Assembly: GCA_947311315.1 (NCBI GenBank)
Contig: CAMZKN010000002.1
Coordinates: 1 to 46,988 of the forward strand
Source: an uncultured Desulfobulbaceae bacterium
GTDB lineage: Bacteria > Desulfobacterota > Desulfobulbia > Desulfobulbales > Desulfocapsaceae
Reading direction: 5' to 3'
DNA length: 46,988 nucleotides
Part shown: positions 34,119 to 42,881 of the stretch, in pieces
Layout of the letters: each line of letters opens with the position of its first letter
Position numbering within the stretch: the stretch's first letter is position 1
Notes under the pieces: generated by a model
The model's input: the letters and a program-made list of their open reading frames with translations, nothing else
Database searches by the model: none
Told to the model about the DNA's origin: nothing
Position numbers and translations under genes: made by a program

Positions 34119-34153
34119 TGTTCCTGCTTTCTTGCTTTTTATAGAGAATGTTT

Positions 34154-34306
34154 GTAACTATTCAGCACTTTCTTGGAAATTACGTATAACTTATGGGTGT
34201 AACTGTTTAGCAGTGCCTGACATGTCCACAAGCAGTCCGATCAGCTATACCACCTGTATGCTGGGCGGTCTGATCGTGGGCAGGTGAGGTGCTGCTGAAT
34301 AGTTAC
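34154..34306. mobile_element. 153-bp miniature inverted-repeat element (IS66-like ends), copy 2
   Basis: The left end GTAACTATTCAGCA and the inverted right end match over 14 bases. The flanks are the perfect 8-bp direct repeat GAATGTTT (34146-34153 and 34307-34314). An internal end copy GTAACTGTTTAGCAG starts at 34199, and 34199-34306 is a long imperfect palindrome. Non-coding. The architecture and size match the element at 1266, although the interiors differ. It is inserted in the divergent region between rlmD and tamA. Confidence 0.8.
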
Positions 34307-34331
34307 GAATGTTTTTACATATCGAAGAGGC

Positions 34332-34359
34332 TTTACACTTACGCTATTTTGGTTATTTT
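34332..34359 (+). promoter_or_regulatory. candidate tamAB promoter
   Basis: TTTACA (34332-34337), 16 bp, TATTTT (34354-34359), only 25 bp beyond the miniature element. A GAGG ribosome site follows at 34373. Confidence 0.45.
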
Positions 34360-34391
34360 TCCCATGCTAATTTTGAGGTAACAAATCTTCC

Positions 34392-36137
34392 TTGTTTTTT
34401 CGAATTCTATTTCTTCTGCTGTCTTTACATTTGTGTTTCGCACCGTTTGCGTTTTCCGCAATTAGCGTCGTGGTTTCAATTAAAGGAATACCAGAAGACA
34501 GCCCCTTACATAAGAACATCCTTGCACACCTGAAGCTCTACCAGCAGAAAAATAACGAACGTTTACAGGTCTCAGGCGTGAGACGACTGCATAGGCAGGC
34601 GGACGGTGATATCAGGTCTGCCTTGGCTCCTTTTGGTTATTATAATCCCGTCATTAAAGACAATCTAGAAGAAATTGAAGGCATCTGGACAGCAACATAT
34701 GTTGTCAGCAAGGGGCCGCCAATGGTGGTGAAACATGTAGAGCTGAAACTGGATGGACCGGGGCGATATAGTGCACTCCTTCTTGATGCGTTGGCAGATT
34801 TTCCGCTAAAATCAGGCAAAGTTCTCGATCAGCAATTATACGAACAAGGGAAAAAGCAGCTTGTTCACCTCGCCTTCGGGGAAGGTTTTCTCGATGCCGT
34901 TTTCATTGAACATGCGCTACTTATCGACAGGGAGGAAAATAATGTTATTGTTCGACTTGTGTTGCAAACCGGCGAGAGGTATTTTTTTGGTGAAACAATT
35001 TGTCGCAATCCCATCTTGAAACAAGATCTTCTCGATAGATATTTGCCTTACATGGAAGGTGAACCATATCGTCCGGCCAAGCTTTTCGAACTGCAGGCAA
35101 TTCTCTATAAAACTGATTATTTTAGACGGGTTGTTGTTAAAGGCCTAACGGGAAAAGCCAGAGATCATCATATTCCAGTTGAGGTGGAACTAACAGCCCC
35201 GGAACACTTAAACAAGTATACATTTGGTGCAGGCTATGCGACAGATACGGGAGTGAGGGGGAAAGTAGACTGGTCCAACAGGCTGTTTAATGCTAAAGGA
35301 CACAAAATTAAGGTTTCTCTTCAACTTTCTGAACTGGCAAATACCCTTGCTCTTGCTTATACAATTCCCAGAAAAGACCCTCGTTATGATTCTTTTTCAC
35401 ACATTCTCTCATATCAGGACAGAAAATGGGATGACACAAACACCCAGCTGTTTTCTGCAGGAGTCAACCGCGTTTATAAAGGACCACGTTTTAATTACAG
35501 TACCGGCCTTGTGTTACGTGATGAAGTATATGATGTGGGTAATACAAGTGGTACTTCAACGTTATTGATTCCATCATTGAATTATGGATTTGTTTTTGCG
35601 GATGATATAAAAAAGACCCAAAATGGTTTGAAGGCGACTCTTGGAATTCTCGGTGGGCTGGATGGTGTTGTTTCCGATGCAAGTTTTGTGCAGTTTACCT
35701 TCGGTGGAAAAATGATTGTTACACCTCTCGAGGATTGGCGATTAATAGGTCGCGGTACTCTTGGTGGTACTCTGGTGGATTCGATAAATGACTTGCCACC
35801 TTCCCTTCGCTTTTATGCAGGTGGAGATAATACCATTCGTGGATATAAATATAAATCAATCGGTTCAGAGGATTCCTCAGGTACAGTTATTGGTGGCAGA
35901 TATCTTGTGGTTGGTAGCGTAGAACTTGAGCGCACAATTGTACATCAATGGAGTGTTGCAGCGTTCTGGGATGTTGGCAATGCCACAGATGACCTGTCCC
36001 TTGATTTTTATCAGGGTGCAGGTCTTGGAGTACGATTCCGGCTGCCTTTTGGCCAGGTAAAACTGGATCTGGCGTCAGCAATAAGTGAAGATGGGAAACC
36101 TTTTAGGGTTCATTTGACTGTGGGAGGCGACCTTTGA
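34392..36137 (+). CDS. tamA: TamA, Omp85-family outer-membrane assembly factor
   Basis: A 581-residue protein. A signal peptide (FFRILFLLLSLHLCFAPFAFSA) is followed by three POTRA domains (about 25-260), beginning VVVSIKGIPEDSPLHKNILAHL, and a 16-stranded barrel (about 270-581). The barrel lid-loop motif GGDNTIRGYKYKSIG near residue 480 is the Omp85 signature RGY/F. TamA with TamB forms the TAM complex, which helps autotransporter assembly and phospholipid transport. The start is a TTG (34392) because no ATG or GTG precedes the signal peptide; GAGGT lies about 14 nt upstream, rather far. It overlaps tamB by 4 bp. Confidence 0.88.
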   Translation: MFFRILFLLLSLHLCFAPFAFSAISVVVSIKGIPEDSPLHKNILAHLKLYQQKNNERLQVSGVRRLHRQADGDIRSALAPFGYYNPVIKDNLEEIEGIWTATYVVSKGPPMVVKHVELKLDGPGRYSALLLDALADFPLKSGKVLDQQLYEQGKKQLVHLAFGEGFLDAVFIEHALLIDREENNVIVRLVLQTGERYFFGETICRNPILKQDLLDRYLPYMEGEPYRPAKLFELQAILYKTDYFRRVVVKGLTGKARDHHIPVEVELTAPEHLNKYTFGAGYATDTGVRGKVDWSNRLFNAKGHKIKVSLQLSELANTLALAYTIPRKDPRYDSFSHILSYQDRKWDDTNTQLFSAGVNRVYKGPRFNYSTGLVLRDEVYDVGNTSGTSTLLIPSLNYGFVFADDIKKTQNGLKATLGILGGLDGVVSDASFVQFTFGGKMIVTPLEDWRLIGRGTLGGTLVDSINDLPPSLRFYAGGDNTIRGYKYKSIGSEDSSGTVIGGRYLVVGSVELERTIVHQWSVAAFWDVGNATDDLSLDFYQGAGLGVRFRLPFGQVKLDLASAISEDGKPFRVHLTVGGDL

Positions 36138-39100
36138 TGCAAAAGGTGGTGAAGCGACTCTCTTTTATCTTTTTCTTGTGTATTCTTCTTTTTCTTTTCT
36201 GCCTGGGCTGGTTGTCTGCCACTGAATTCGGATTACGTTTTCTGCAAACAGGAATTAATAATTACGGCGGTGATATTATTCATGTTGGTCAGGTTAATGG
36301 AAGTTTGTCCGGTAGCTGGTCTTTGCACAATCTCCAAATCCAACTTTCAGATCTGAATATTTCCTTAGGAACCTTGGAGTGCAACTGGTCGCCATGGAAG
36401 ATGATTCGTGGTGAGCTGAGTATTTCCCGGCTATCTACAGGAAATATTGTTATCGGGCTTAAAGGAAATAGAGCCGGAAAACCATCTGAGGAATCCTTCT
36501 TCCAAGGGTTACCAATTGTATTACTTCCTTTTTCTATTGAAGTGAAAAAGATTTCAATTACTGACCTACAGGTTGTTGATCAAAAGAGCAATCCGATATT
36601 TATTATGGATCTTTTCAAAGCGCGCCTGAAAACAGTTGGGCAACGATTGTCCATCAATGATTTTTTATTACAAGGGCCTGATTACGGTTTGAGTATGCAT
36701 GGTCTTATTGAAGCAGGTCGATCATGGCAGCTCGATCTTTTAGGCAACTGGAATCTGGCCGGTTTTGGTTTCCATGGCATGAAGGGAACCTTTTCTGTGT
36801 TCGGGCATCTTGAAAATCCTGAGATTCAACTTGGGTTAATCTCGCCTGCGGATATTCGTATTTCAGCAAAAATTGACAACATGTTGAATTCTCCAGAATA
36901 TAAACTCAATCTTGAGGGCCATAATGTTGATTTATCCACACTTATTGAGAGTTGTCCGGAGATTACCCTCCATTCTGTCACAGGCGACCTCAGCGGGGAT
37001 AGCAAGGGGTATCGGGGGCTTGTAAAAGCAACGGGAGCTTATGACAGGTTTGATAACCTTGAACTCACTAGTATAATTTCGGCAGATTGGTGGGGTATTG
37101 ATTTTCAGTCACTACGGATAGATAGAGGTGAAAGTTTTATAAAAGCAATGGACAGCACTATATCATGGAAAGATATTTTCAGCTGGAAGGGTCATTTTAT
37201 CGTTAAAGACCTGGATGCTTCTCGATTGTATGAGTCTTTGCCTAAGACAGTTTCCGCAGATTTTATAAATGATGGAAATGTTCTTGAAGATGGTGTTGAT
37301 GTCTCTTTTGACATTAATGCGCTTGAAGCCACGGTGCAGGAATACCCGCTGATTGCAACTGGTACTCTATTTCTCACAGAGGATGATGTTTCAAGTGATG
37401 GTCTTCTTATACGAAGTCGAGATTTGCAGGGATCTGTAGCTGTTCATTCGGGTTACTTCTCATGGTCAGAAAAGATACGTTGGGCCGGTGATTTTTCTTT
37501 ACATAATTTTGATCCATCTTGGCTGAATTCTGACTTTCCCGGAAATGTTAATGGAAGTTTTACAGGTCATGGTGAATTAAGTGGGACTGGAATCAATGGT
37601 GCTTTAACTGTTGGAAGTCTCTCCGGACATTTACGTGGCAATGAACTATCCGGGCAAGGAAAAATCGATTTTAGTGGTGGGGACGCGAAGACATCCGGCT
37701 TAGTGATAAGAAGTGGTGAGTCGGAATTGGTTGTTAGTGGCAGTGCAGGAGAAAAAGTCTCACTTGATATTTCTCTTTTTTCACCGGATATTGGGCAAAT
37801 GATACCGGACAGCGGTGGAATGGTAAGAATTAAAGGGAATATTGCCGGAAGCTTTTCAACACCCGAAGTTGATCTGGCAATGGAAGGAAAGGATCTTTTT
37901 TATGTCGAAGATAAGATTGATGTGTTGTCAGGGAAAATTCATTTAGACCTCCAAAAATCAAAAGCTTTCGAAGGTTTTTTTTCTGCCCAAAATGTACGAT
38001 TTGTTGGAGTAGAAGTGAAAACTACTCAGCTTGATGTCTCCGGAACACTCGTAGATCATGAAATTACTTTTGGGGCTGAATTTGATCAGTATGGAACTTT
38101 GGGGATAAAAACAAAGGGAAGTTTTGATCAGGAGTGGGACGGTCATATTTATGATTTGTTTCTGAAGTCTGAGCGCTATGGTACTTTTGTATTAAAAGAT
38201 GAAACTACACTAAAAATTGGTAAAAATGACATCCAATTATATCCTGTTTGCCTCAGGGACAGAACAAGTGAAATCTGTTTGGGTGGTGATGTTGACTTAA
38301 CTGAGGGAACTCAGTGGTCGGTGCAGAGTTCTCTCCATGACTTCTCTCTTGATCACATTAATATGTTGAATATTTTTCCTCACCATTTTGCGGGAATGGC
38401 ATCCGGCAATCTCATTGCAAACGGTGATGACAACAGCGTGGAGAGCGTTGAGTTGGAGATAAATATTCCACAAGCTGATATGAAACTTGAAAATTTTGAT
38501 GAGGATTTTAACGACGTCAAATGTGTTGACTTACTGTTACAAGTGAATCTTGTTGATGGAGTACTGAGTGGGAATCTTTTTAGTGGTATAAACAATGATA
38601 GCCAGTTTAAGGTTAATTTTGATATTGCTGGAGCGGGAGACTTCGCAACTTCCGTTGAACAATTATCCGTAAAAGCTCAATTGGAAATAGTTGATTTTGA
38701 TCCTTCCTTTCTTGCGGAATATACTGATTATTCCGTTATACCAAAAGGCAAGGTTGATGCACATGTCACTGTCAATGGTACAGTGAGAAACCCTCAAATT
38801 GTTGGGAAAGCTACTTTTGAGGGTGGTACTGTGGTGTTGCCTTTTCAGGGAATTACGTTGAAAAACACGTCACTGCAGGTGAGCGGCGCTGAGAAAGGTT
38901 TAGCAATACAATGTTCAACCAATTCCGGTAAAGGACGTCTTGTGGCTGATGGAATTGTTCGTTACGGAGAAAAAGGTATAGAGGGAGATGTGCAAATCAC
39001 AGGAGAAGATTTTGAGCTGATCCATGTTGCTGAATATAAAATTCAAATCTCTCCTGATGTACATTTCTTTTTCAGTGATGAAAAAGGTGTAATTGATGGT

Positions 39101-39943
39101 AGGATTAAAATTCCATACGCACTACTAAGTCCAGAAGAAATCAACAACTCAGTGACGATATCTGATGATGTAGTTTTTGTCAGTAAGGGGAAAGAAACCA
39201 GGGAAAAATCCTGGCCTTTTCTGGGATCGCTTACTGTAGAGCTCGGTGAAGATGTTCGAATAGACGGATATGGTTTAAAGGGGAAACTCGAAGGTGCTCT
39301 TCAGGTCGGCAAAAAACCTGAAAGTTTTCTTACAGGCAAAGGAGAATTGAATCTTGTTGACGGGACTTTTGATATTTATGGCACTGCTCTCACTATAGAG
39401 CGTGGCAGTGTACTTTTTACGGGGGGTCCCATTGATAATCCCGGGTTGGATATACGGGCCCAGAAAACAGTAAGGGGCGGGGTAGCAAAAGGAGAAGGAT
39501 TTACTGTTGGTGTTGATATTTCCGGCCTGGTTCATAATTTGGAATATCGTTTGTTTTCTGACCCGTATATGGATGATACAGAAATCCTTTCTTCTCTTGC
39601 AATCGGGTCATCAACGTTGTCATTTGGAGATAATAAAGGTGGTTTTTGGAAGTCGGCTGCAGTTACTCTTGGTATTCAGGGAGGTTCTGAGCTTTTAGAA
39701 GAATTTGGTAGTGTGCTGCATTTGGATGATATGCACCTTGAAGGAAATAAAGATCGAGAGGATGTTTCTCTTGTCGTCGGGAAACTGGTGACAAAAGATT
39801 TGTATATTGGTTACGATATAAATATGTTTAATCAGCTTGGTGAGTTTCGCGTACGATATGATCTTGATAGTGGCTTTTTCGTGGAAACAAGAAGCTCTAC
39901 CGAATCCACTGGTGCAGATCTTCTCTATATATTTGAAAAATAA
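36134..39943 (+). CDS. tamB: TamB, inner-membrane-anchored translocation/lipid-transport protein
   Basis: A 1269-residue protein with one N-terminal transmembrane anchor (LSFIFFLCILLFLFCLGWLSAT, about 8-30), a very long beta-rich periplasmic stretch predicted to form a groove-like taco fold, and the conserved C-terminal DUF490 region (RGSVLFTGGPIDNPGLDIRAQKTVRG, LASLAIGSS-like SSLAIGSSTLSFGDN, VGKLVTKDLYIGYDINMFNQLGEFRVRYDL) ending in ADLLYIFEK. It partners TamA across the periplasm. Coupled to tamA by ATGA. Length is typical (E. coli 1259). Confidence 0.93.
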   Translation: MMQKVVKRLSFIFFLCILLFLFCLGWLSATEFGLRFLQTGINNYGGDIIHVGQVNGSLSGSWSLHNLQIQLSDLNISLGTLECNWSPWKMIRGELSISRLSTGNIVIGLKGNRAGKPSEESFFQGLPIVLLPFSIEVKKISITDLQVVDQKSNPIFIMDLFKARLKTVGQRLSINDFLLQGPDYGLSMHGLIEAGRSWQLDLLGNWNLAGFGFHGMKGTFSVFGHLENPEIQLGLISPADIRISAKIDNMLNSPEYKLNLEGHNVDLSTLIESCPEITLHSVTGDLSGDSKGYRGLVKATGAYDRFDNLELTSIISADWWGIDFQSLRIDRGESFIKAMDSTISWKDIFSWKGHFIVKDLDASRLYESLPKTVSADFINDGNVLEDGVDVSFDINALEATVQEYPLIATGTLFLTEDDVSSDGLLIRSRDLQGSVAVHSGYFSWSEKIRWAGDFSLHNFDPSWLNSDFPGNVNGSFTGHGELSGTGINGALTVGSLSGHLRGNELSGQGKIDFSGGDAKTSGLVIRSGESELVVSGSAGEKVSLDISLFSPDIGQMIPDSGGMVRIKGNIAGSFSTPEVDLAMEGKDLFYVEDKIDVLSGKIHLDLQKSKAFEGFFSAQNVRFVGVEVKTTQLDVSGTLVDHEITFGAEFDQYGTLGIKTKGSFDQEWDGHIYDLFLKSERYGTFVLKDETTLKIGKNDIQLYPVCLRDRTSEICLGGDVDLTEGTQWSVQSSLHDFSLDHINMLNIFPHHFAGMASGNLIANGDDNSVESVELEINIPQADMKLENFDEDFNDVKCVDLLLQVNLVDGVLSGNLFSGINNDSQFKVNFDIAGAGDFATSVEQLSVKAQLEIVDFDPSFLAEYTDYSVIPKGKVDAHVTVNGTVRNPQIVGKATFEGGTVVLPFQGITLKNTSLQVSGAEKGLAIQCSTNSGKGRLVADGIVRYGEKGIEGDVQITGEDFELIHVAEYKIQISPDVHFFFSDEKGVIDGRIKIPYALLSPEEINNSVTISDDVVFVSKGKETREKSWPFLGSLTVELGEDVRIDGYGLKGKLEGALQVGKKPESFLTGKGELNLVDGTFDIYGTALTIERGSVLFTGGPIDNPGLDIRAQKTVRGGVAKGEGFTVGVDISGLVHNLEYRLFSDPYMDDTEILSSLAIGSSTLSFGDNKGGFWKSAAVTLGIQGGSELLEEFGSVLHLDDMHLEGNKDREDVSLVVGKLVTKDLYIGYDINMFNQLGEFRVRYDLDSGFFVETRSSTESTGADLLYIFEK

Positions 39944-39988
39944 TCATGGATGCATAATTACAGAAATAATTAACCAGAGGAGTACGAT

Positions 39989-40564
39989 ATGAAAGCTGTA
40001 GCTTTTTGTGGAAGTGCACGGAAAAATGGCAACACTGCTCTCCTTTTAAAAACTGTTCTTGAAACACTGGAGGAAGGTGGTGTGGCGACAGAACTTGTTG
40101 AACTGGCCGGTAATGAAATTCCAGGATGTAAGGCCTGTTTTGGTTGTTTTAAAAATAAGGATCAGCGCTGTGTATTTAAAAAAGATGTGGTAAACAGCTG
40201 TATTGAAAAAATGGTGTCAGCAGATGTGATTCTTCTTGGTTCGCCAACATATTTTGCCGATGTTTCTTCGGAAATGAAAGCGTTGATTGACCGTGCCGGG
40301 ATGGTGAGTCGTGCCAATGGCAATATGCTTAAAAGAAAGCTTGGGGCTGCAGTTGTTGCAGCAAGAAGGGCAGGTGCCATCCATGTGTTTGATTCAATAA
40401 ATCACTTTTTCCTTATAGGAGAAATGATAATAGTCGGTTCATCCTATTGGAATATTGGCCTGGGTAGAGAAAAAGGGGAAGTCGCAGGTGATGAGGAGGG
40501 TTTGCAGACAATGGTAACTCTGGGTAAGAATATTAACTGGTTACTCACAAAAATGAATGGATAA
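39989..40564 (+). CDS. iron-sulfur flavoprotein / NADPH-dependent FMN reductase family
   Basis: A 191-residue flavodoxin-fold protein. GSARKNGNT (residues 8-16) is the FMN phosphate loop, and SPTYFADVSSEMKALIDR (about 86-103) the flavin ring loop. Cysteines C47, C50, C53 and C61 match the CX2CX2CX7C pattern of the iron-sulfur flavoprotein (ISF) family, which carries a compact 4Fe-4S cluster. Expected role is electron transfer or oxidant detoxification in anaerobes; the partner is unknown. AGAGGAG precedes the ATG. The next gene, a sigma-54 activator, starts at the base after its stop codon. Confidence 0.85.
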   Translation: MKAVAFCGSARKNGNTALLLKTVLETLEEGGVATELVELAGNEIPGCKACFGCFKNKDQRCVFKKDVVNSCIEKMVSADVILLGSPTYFADVSSEMKALIDRAGMVSRANGNMLKRKLGAAVVAARRAGAIHVFDSINHFFLIGEMIIVGSSYWNIGLGREKGEVAGDEEGLQTMVTLGKNINWLLTKMNG

Positions 40565-41932
40565 ATGAGTAAGAAAGCGGACAAAAGAGAGGTCAAGACA
40601 GTTCTGGTAGTTGATGACGACCAGGTTCATCGTTATATGCTCTGCTCAATGTTGAAAGAATGGGGATGGCGATGTGTTGAGGCGGACGATGGAACGACTG
40701 CCGTAGCTGCTGTAGAAAAAAACTATTATGATGCAGTACTTATGGATGTGCGGATGGCCAAAATGGATGGCCGTGAGGCTTTTACCAGGATCCAGGCAAT
40801 TCACTCCACGCTTCCTGTAATTATTATGACAGCCTACTCTTCTGTTGATGATGCGGTTGAAGCCATTCAGCAGGGAGCACACGATTACCTGACAAAACCT
40901 TTGGACTTTGATAGATTGCGCCTGGCACTCCTGCGTGCGGTTGATCATCATCAGGTTGAAAAAAGAAAAGAGATGGTGGGGACGGAGCATGAGCCATTGA
41001 GAACGTCGATAATTGGCACTTCTCCTCCTATGCTCGAACTGCTGGAGATGGTGAGTTATGTGGCACCCACGGAAGCAACTGTACTTATTTATGGAGAGTC
41101 AGGAACAGGTAAAGAATTGGTTGCGGAGGCATTACATAATAATAGTGAAAGAAAAAATGGCCCGTTTATTAAAGTGAACTGTGCAGCTTTTGCCGAAAAC
41201 CTTCTTGAGTCGGAATTGTTTGGCCACGAAAAAGGCGCTTTCACCGGTGCAGAGAAAAGAAGGGAAGGTACATTTGTTCAGGCCGACGGCGGTACTCTTT
41301 TGCTCGATGAAATTGGCGAAACTTCAAAAGCTATGCAGGTTAGATTACTAAGAGTTTTGCAAGAACAGGAATTTCAACGTGTTGGCGGCGAAGAAAATAT
41401 TCGAGTAGATGTCAGAATAATTGCTGCCACAAACAGAAACCTCGAAGAAGAAGTCGCACAGGGGTATTTTCGGGAAGATCTCTTTTATCGTTTGAATGTT
41501 GTGATGATTACCGTACCACCATTGAGAGATCGAAAAGATGATATTGCTCTGCTCGTGACCCATTTTGCTGAAAAATTTACAAAGAAAAATAACAGGGTAC
41601 TTGATGGGATTACCTCTGATTGCATGGAATTGTTTTGCCAATACTCCTGGCCCGGTAATGTGAGAGAGCTGGAGAATGCTGTGGAAAGAGGGATCATTCT
41701 TATGCGTGGTACAGAACTGACGGAAAAGAGCCTGCCCCTTGCTCTTCAAAATCAAGAGCGTCGTTCTGCACTCCTTGACGAAAACAAACCTGTCTCACTT
41801 CTTGAGTCAGAAAAGCAACTTGTCTATAAAACCCTTGCAGAAACAGAGGGCAATAAGAGCAAGGCTGCACGAATACTTGGCATCACCAGGAAGACTCTGC
41901 AAAACAAATTAAATAGATATAACAAAAAGTGA
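40565..41932 (+). CDS. NtrC-family sigma-54-dependent response regulator, ZraR-like
   Basis: A 455-residue transcriptional activator. The receiver domain (about 10-125) has DDD at 17-19 and the phosphorylation site D61. The AAA+ domain (about 148-385) has Walker A GESGTGKE, the intact sigma-54 contact loop GAFTGA, Walker B GTLLLDEIGE and the arginine-finger region. A Fis-type helix-turn-helix (NKSKAARILGITRKTLQNKLNRY) ends the protein. It matches ZraR/HydG of E. coli closely over the receiver and AAA+ domains. No histidine kinase is adjacent, so its partner is elsewhere. No gap from the iron-sulfur flavoprotein gene, so cotranscribed. Confidence 0.92.
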   Translation: MSKKADKREVKTVLVVDDDQVHRYMLCSMLKEWGWRCVEADDGTTAVAAVEKNYYDAVLMDVRMAKMDGREAFTRIQAIHSTLPVIIMTAYSSVDDAVEAIQQGAHDYLTKPLDFDRLRLALLRAVDHHQVEKRKEMVGTEHEPLRTSIIGTSPPMLELLEMVSYVAPTEATVLIYGESGTGKELVAEALHNNSERKNGPFIKVNCAAFAENLLESELFGHEKGAFTGAEKRREGTFVQADGGTLLLDEIGETSKAMQVRLLRVLQEQEFQRVGGEENIRVDVRIIAATNRNLEEEVAQGYFREDLFYRLNVVMITVPPLRDRKDDIALLVTHFAEKFTKKNNRVLDGITSDCMELFCQYSWPGNVRELENAVERGIILMRGTELTEKSLPLALQNQERRSALLDENKPVSLLESEKQLVYKTLAETEGNKSKAARILGITRKTLQNKLNRYNKK

Positions 41933-41990
41933 TTAAAGATTTTTGTCTGCGGTACGATTTCCCCTATTTTTCTTATTGGTTTTCATTTAC

Positions 41991-42019
41991 TTGACAAGGA
42001 AAAAGCGGCTACTTATTGT
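41991..42019 (+). promoter_or_regulatory. promoter of grpE-dnaK
   Basis: TTGACA (41991-41996), 17 bp, TATTGT (42014-42019): a good sigma-70 match about 95 nt before grpE. The CTTGAC core is also compatible with a sigma-32 -35, but no matching CCCCAT -10 is seen. No CIRCE operator is visible. Confidence 0.65.
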
Positions 42020-42118
42020 TGGCACAAGTTAAAACAGGGTGCATTGCTGTGAGGTATTGTCGGCATGTGGATTTTAATAAATTGCATTGAGAAGCTGTCA
42101 AAATAGAGGGAGGTCGTA

Positions 42119-42724
42119 GTGAGTGAAGAAATAGTAAAAGAAGAACTTCACGAAGAAATTGAAGGTGCTTCGGAGGTTGAATCCGGCTCTGAAACGAGTG
42201 AGGAATCCCAGGCCAAAAAACAGCCCAAAACAGTAGAACAGGAACTTGAGGATGCTCATGATGAGATCGCAAGTTTGCGTGATAAAATGTTGCGGGCAGC
42301 AGCGGAAAACGAAAATTTTAAAAAACGCGTTGAACGTGAACGACTGGCAAGTCTCAAATACGCGGGTGAGCATATATTCAGAGAGATTCTTCCCGTAGTT
42401 GATAACCTGGAAAGGGCTATTGATCTGGAGGTTACCGGAGGGGCCGGAGCTGAGAAGAACCTCGAGGCTCTTCTTGAAGGCGTGAAGCTTACTCTTAAGA
42501 GTCTTGTGACAACCCTTGAGAAATTTGAAGTCAAGGTCTCCAAAAGTGTTGGAGAACCGTTTGACCCCAAGCACCAGGATGCATTGACTATGTCACCGAG
42601 TGATACCATACCTGAAAATCATGTGATAAGTGAATTTGAGAAAGGATATTACTACAAGGACAGATTACTCCGTGCCGCGAAAGTTGTTGTATCTTCAGGA
42701 AAAAACCAGGATGATGAAAAATAA
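42119..42724 (+). CDS. grpE: GrpE nucleotide-exchange factor
   Basis: A 201-residue co-chaperone that releases ADP from DnaK. An acidic, disordered N-terminus (about 1-45) leads to a long coiled-coil helix (ELEDAHDEIASLRDKMLRAAAENENFKKRVERER, about 42-75) and the C-terminal beta-wing with VGEPFDPKHQDALTM and the final KGYYYKDRLLRAAKVVVS. GTG start at 42119, with GGGAGG 6 nt upstream. First gene of grpE-dnaK; hrcA and dnaJ are not adjacent. Confidence 0.95.
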   Translation: MSEEIVKEELHEEIEGASEVESGSETSEESQAKKQPKTVEQELEDAHDEIASLRDKMLRAAAENENFKKRVERERLASLKYAGEHIFREILPVVDNLERAIDLEVTGGAGAEKNLEALLEGVKLTLKSLVTTLEKFEVKVSKSVGEPFDPKHQDALTMSPSDTIPENHVISEFEKGYYYKDRLLRAAKVVVSSGKNQDDEK

Positions 42725-42731
42725 TACCGGC

Positions 42732-42815
42732 CACCTGAAAAGGTGACAAGATCCCTTGACAAATCCATGAAGATGACAACTTTAGAAGAGGTTGCCACTA
42801 CCTCTGGTAGAGCAA
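42732..42815 (+). repeat. two hairpins in the grpE-dnaK intergenic leader
   Basis: CACCT-GAAA-AGGTG (42732-42745) is a 5-bp stem with a GNRA tetraloop just after grpE. A second hairpin pairs TTGC (42792-42795) with GCAA (42812-42815) and CTACC (42798-42802) with GGTAG (42806-42810) around a 3-nt loop. No U-tracts follow. TTGACA at 42756-42761 lies between them but has only a poor -10. They may be mRNA processing or stability signals. Confidence 0.5.
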
Positions 42816-42881
42816 TTAACTAAAATAGAGGAATGCTGGACGGATATACTATCCGAAGAGATTGATTTAAGGAGAGAAAAG

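Noticed and set aside
41933..42118. CIRCE/HrcA operator upstream of grpE
   Set aside because: No TTAGCACTC/GAGTGCTAA inverted repeat is present.
42794..42818. tRNA D-arm-like GGTAGAGCA before dnaK
   Set aside because: It is the descending arm of a simple hairpin; no other tRNA elements surround it.
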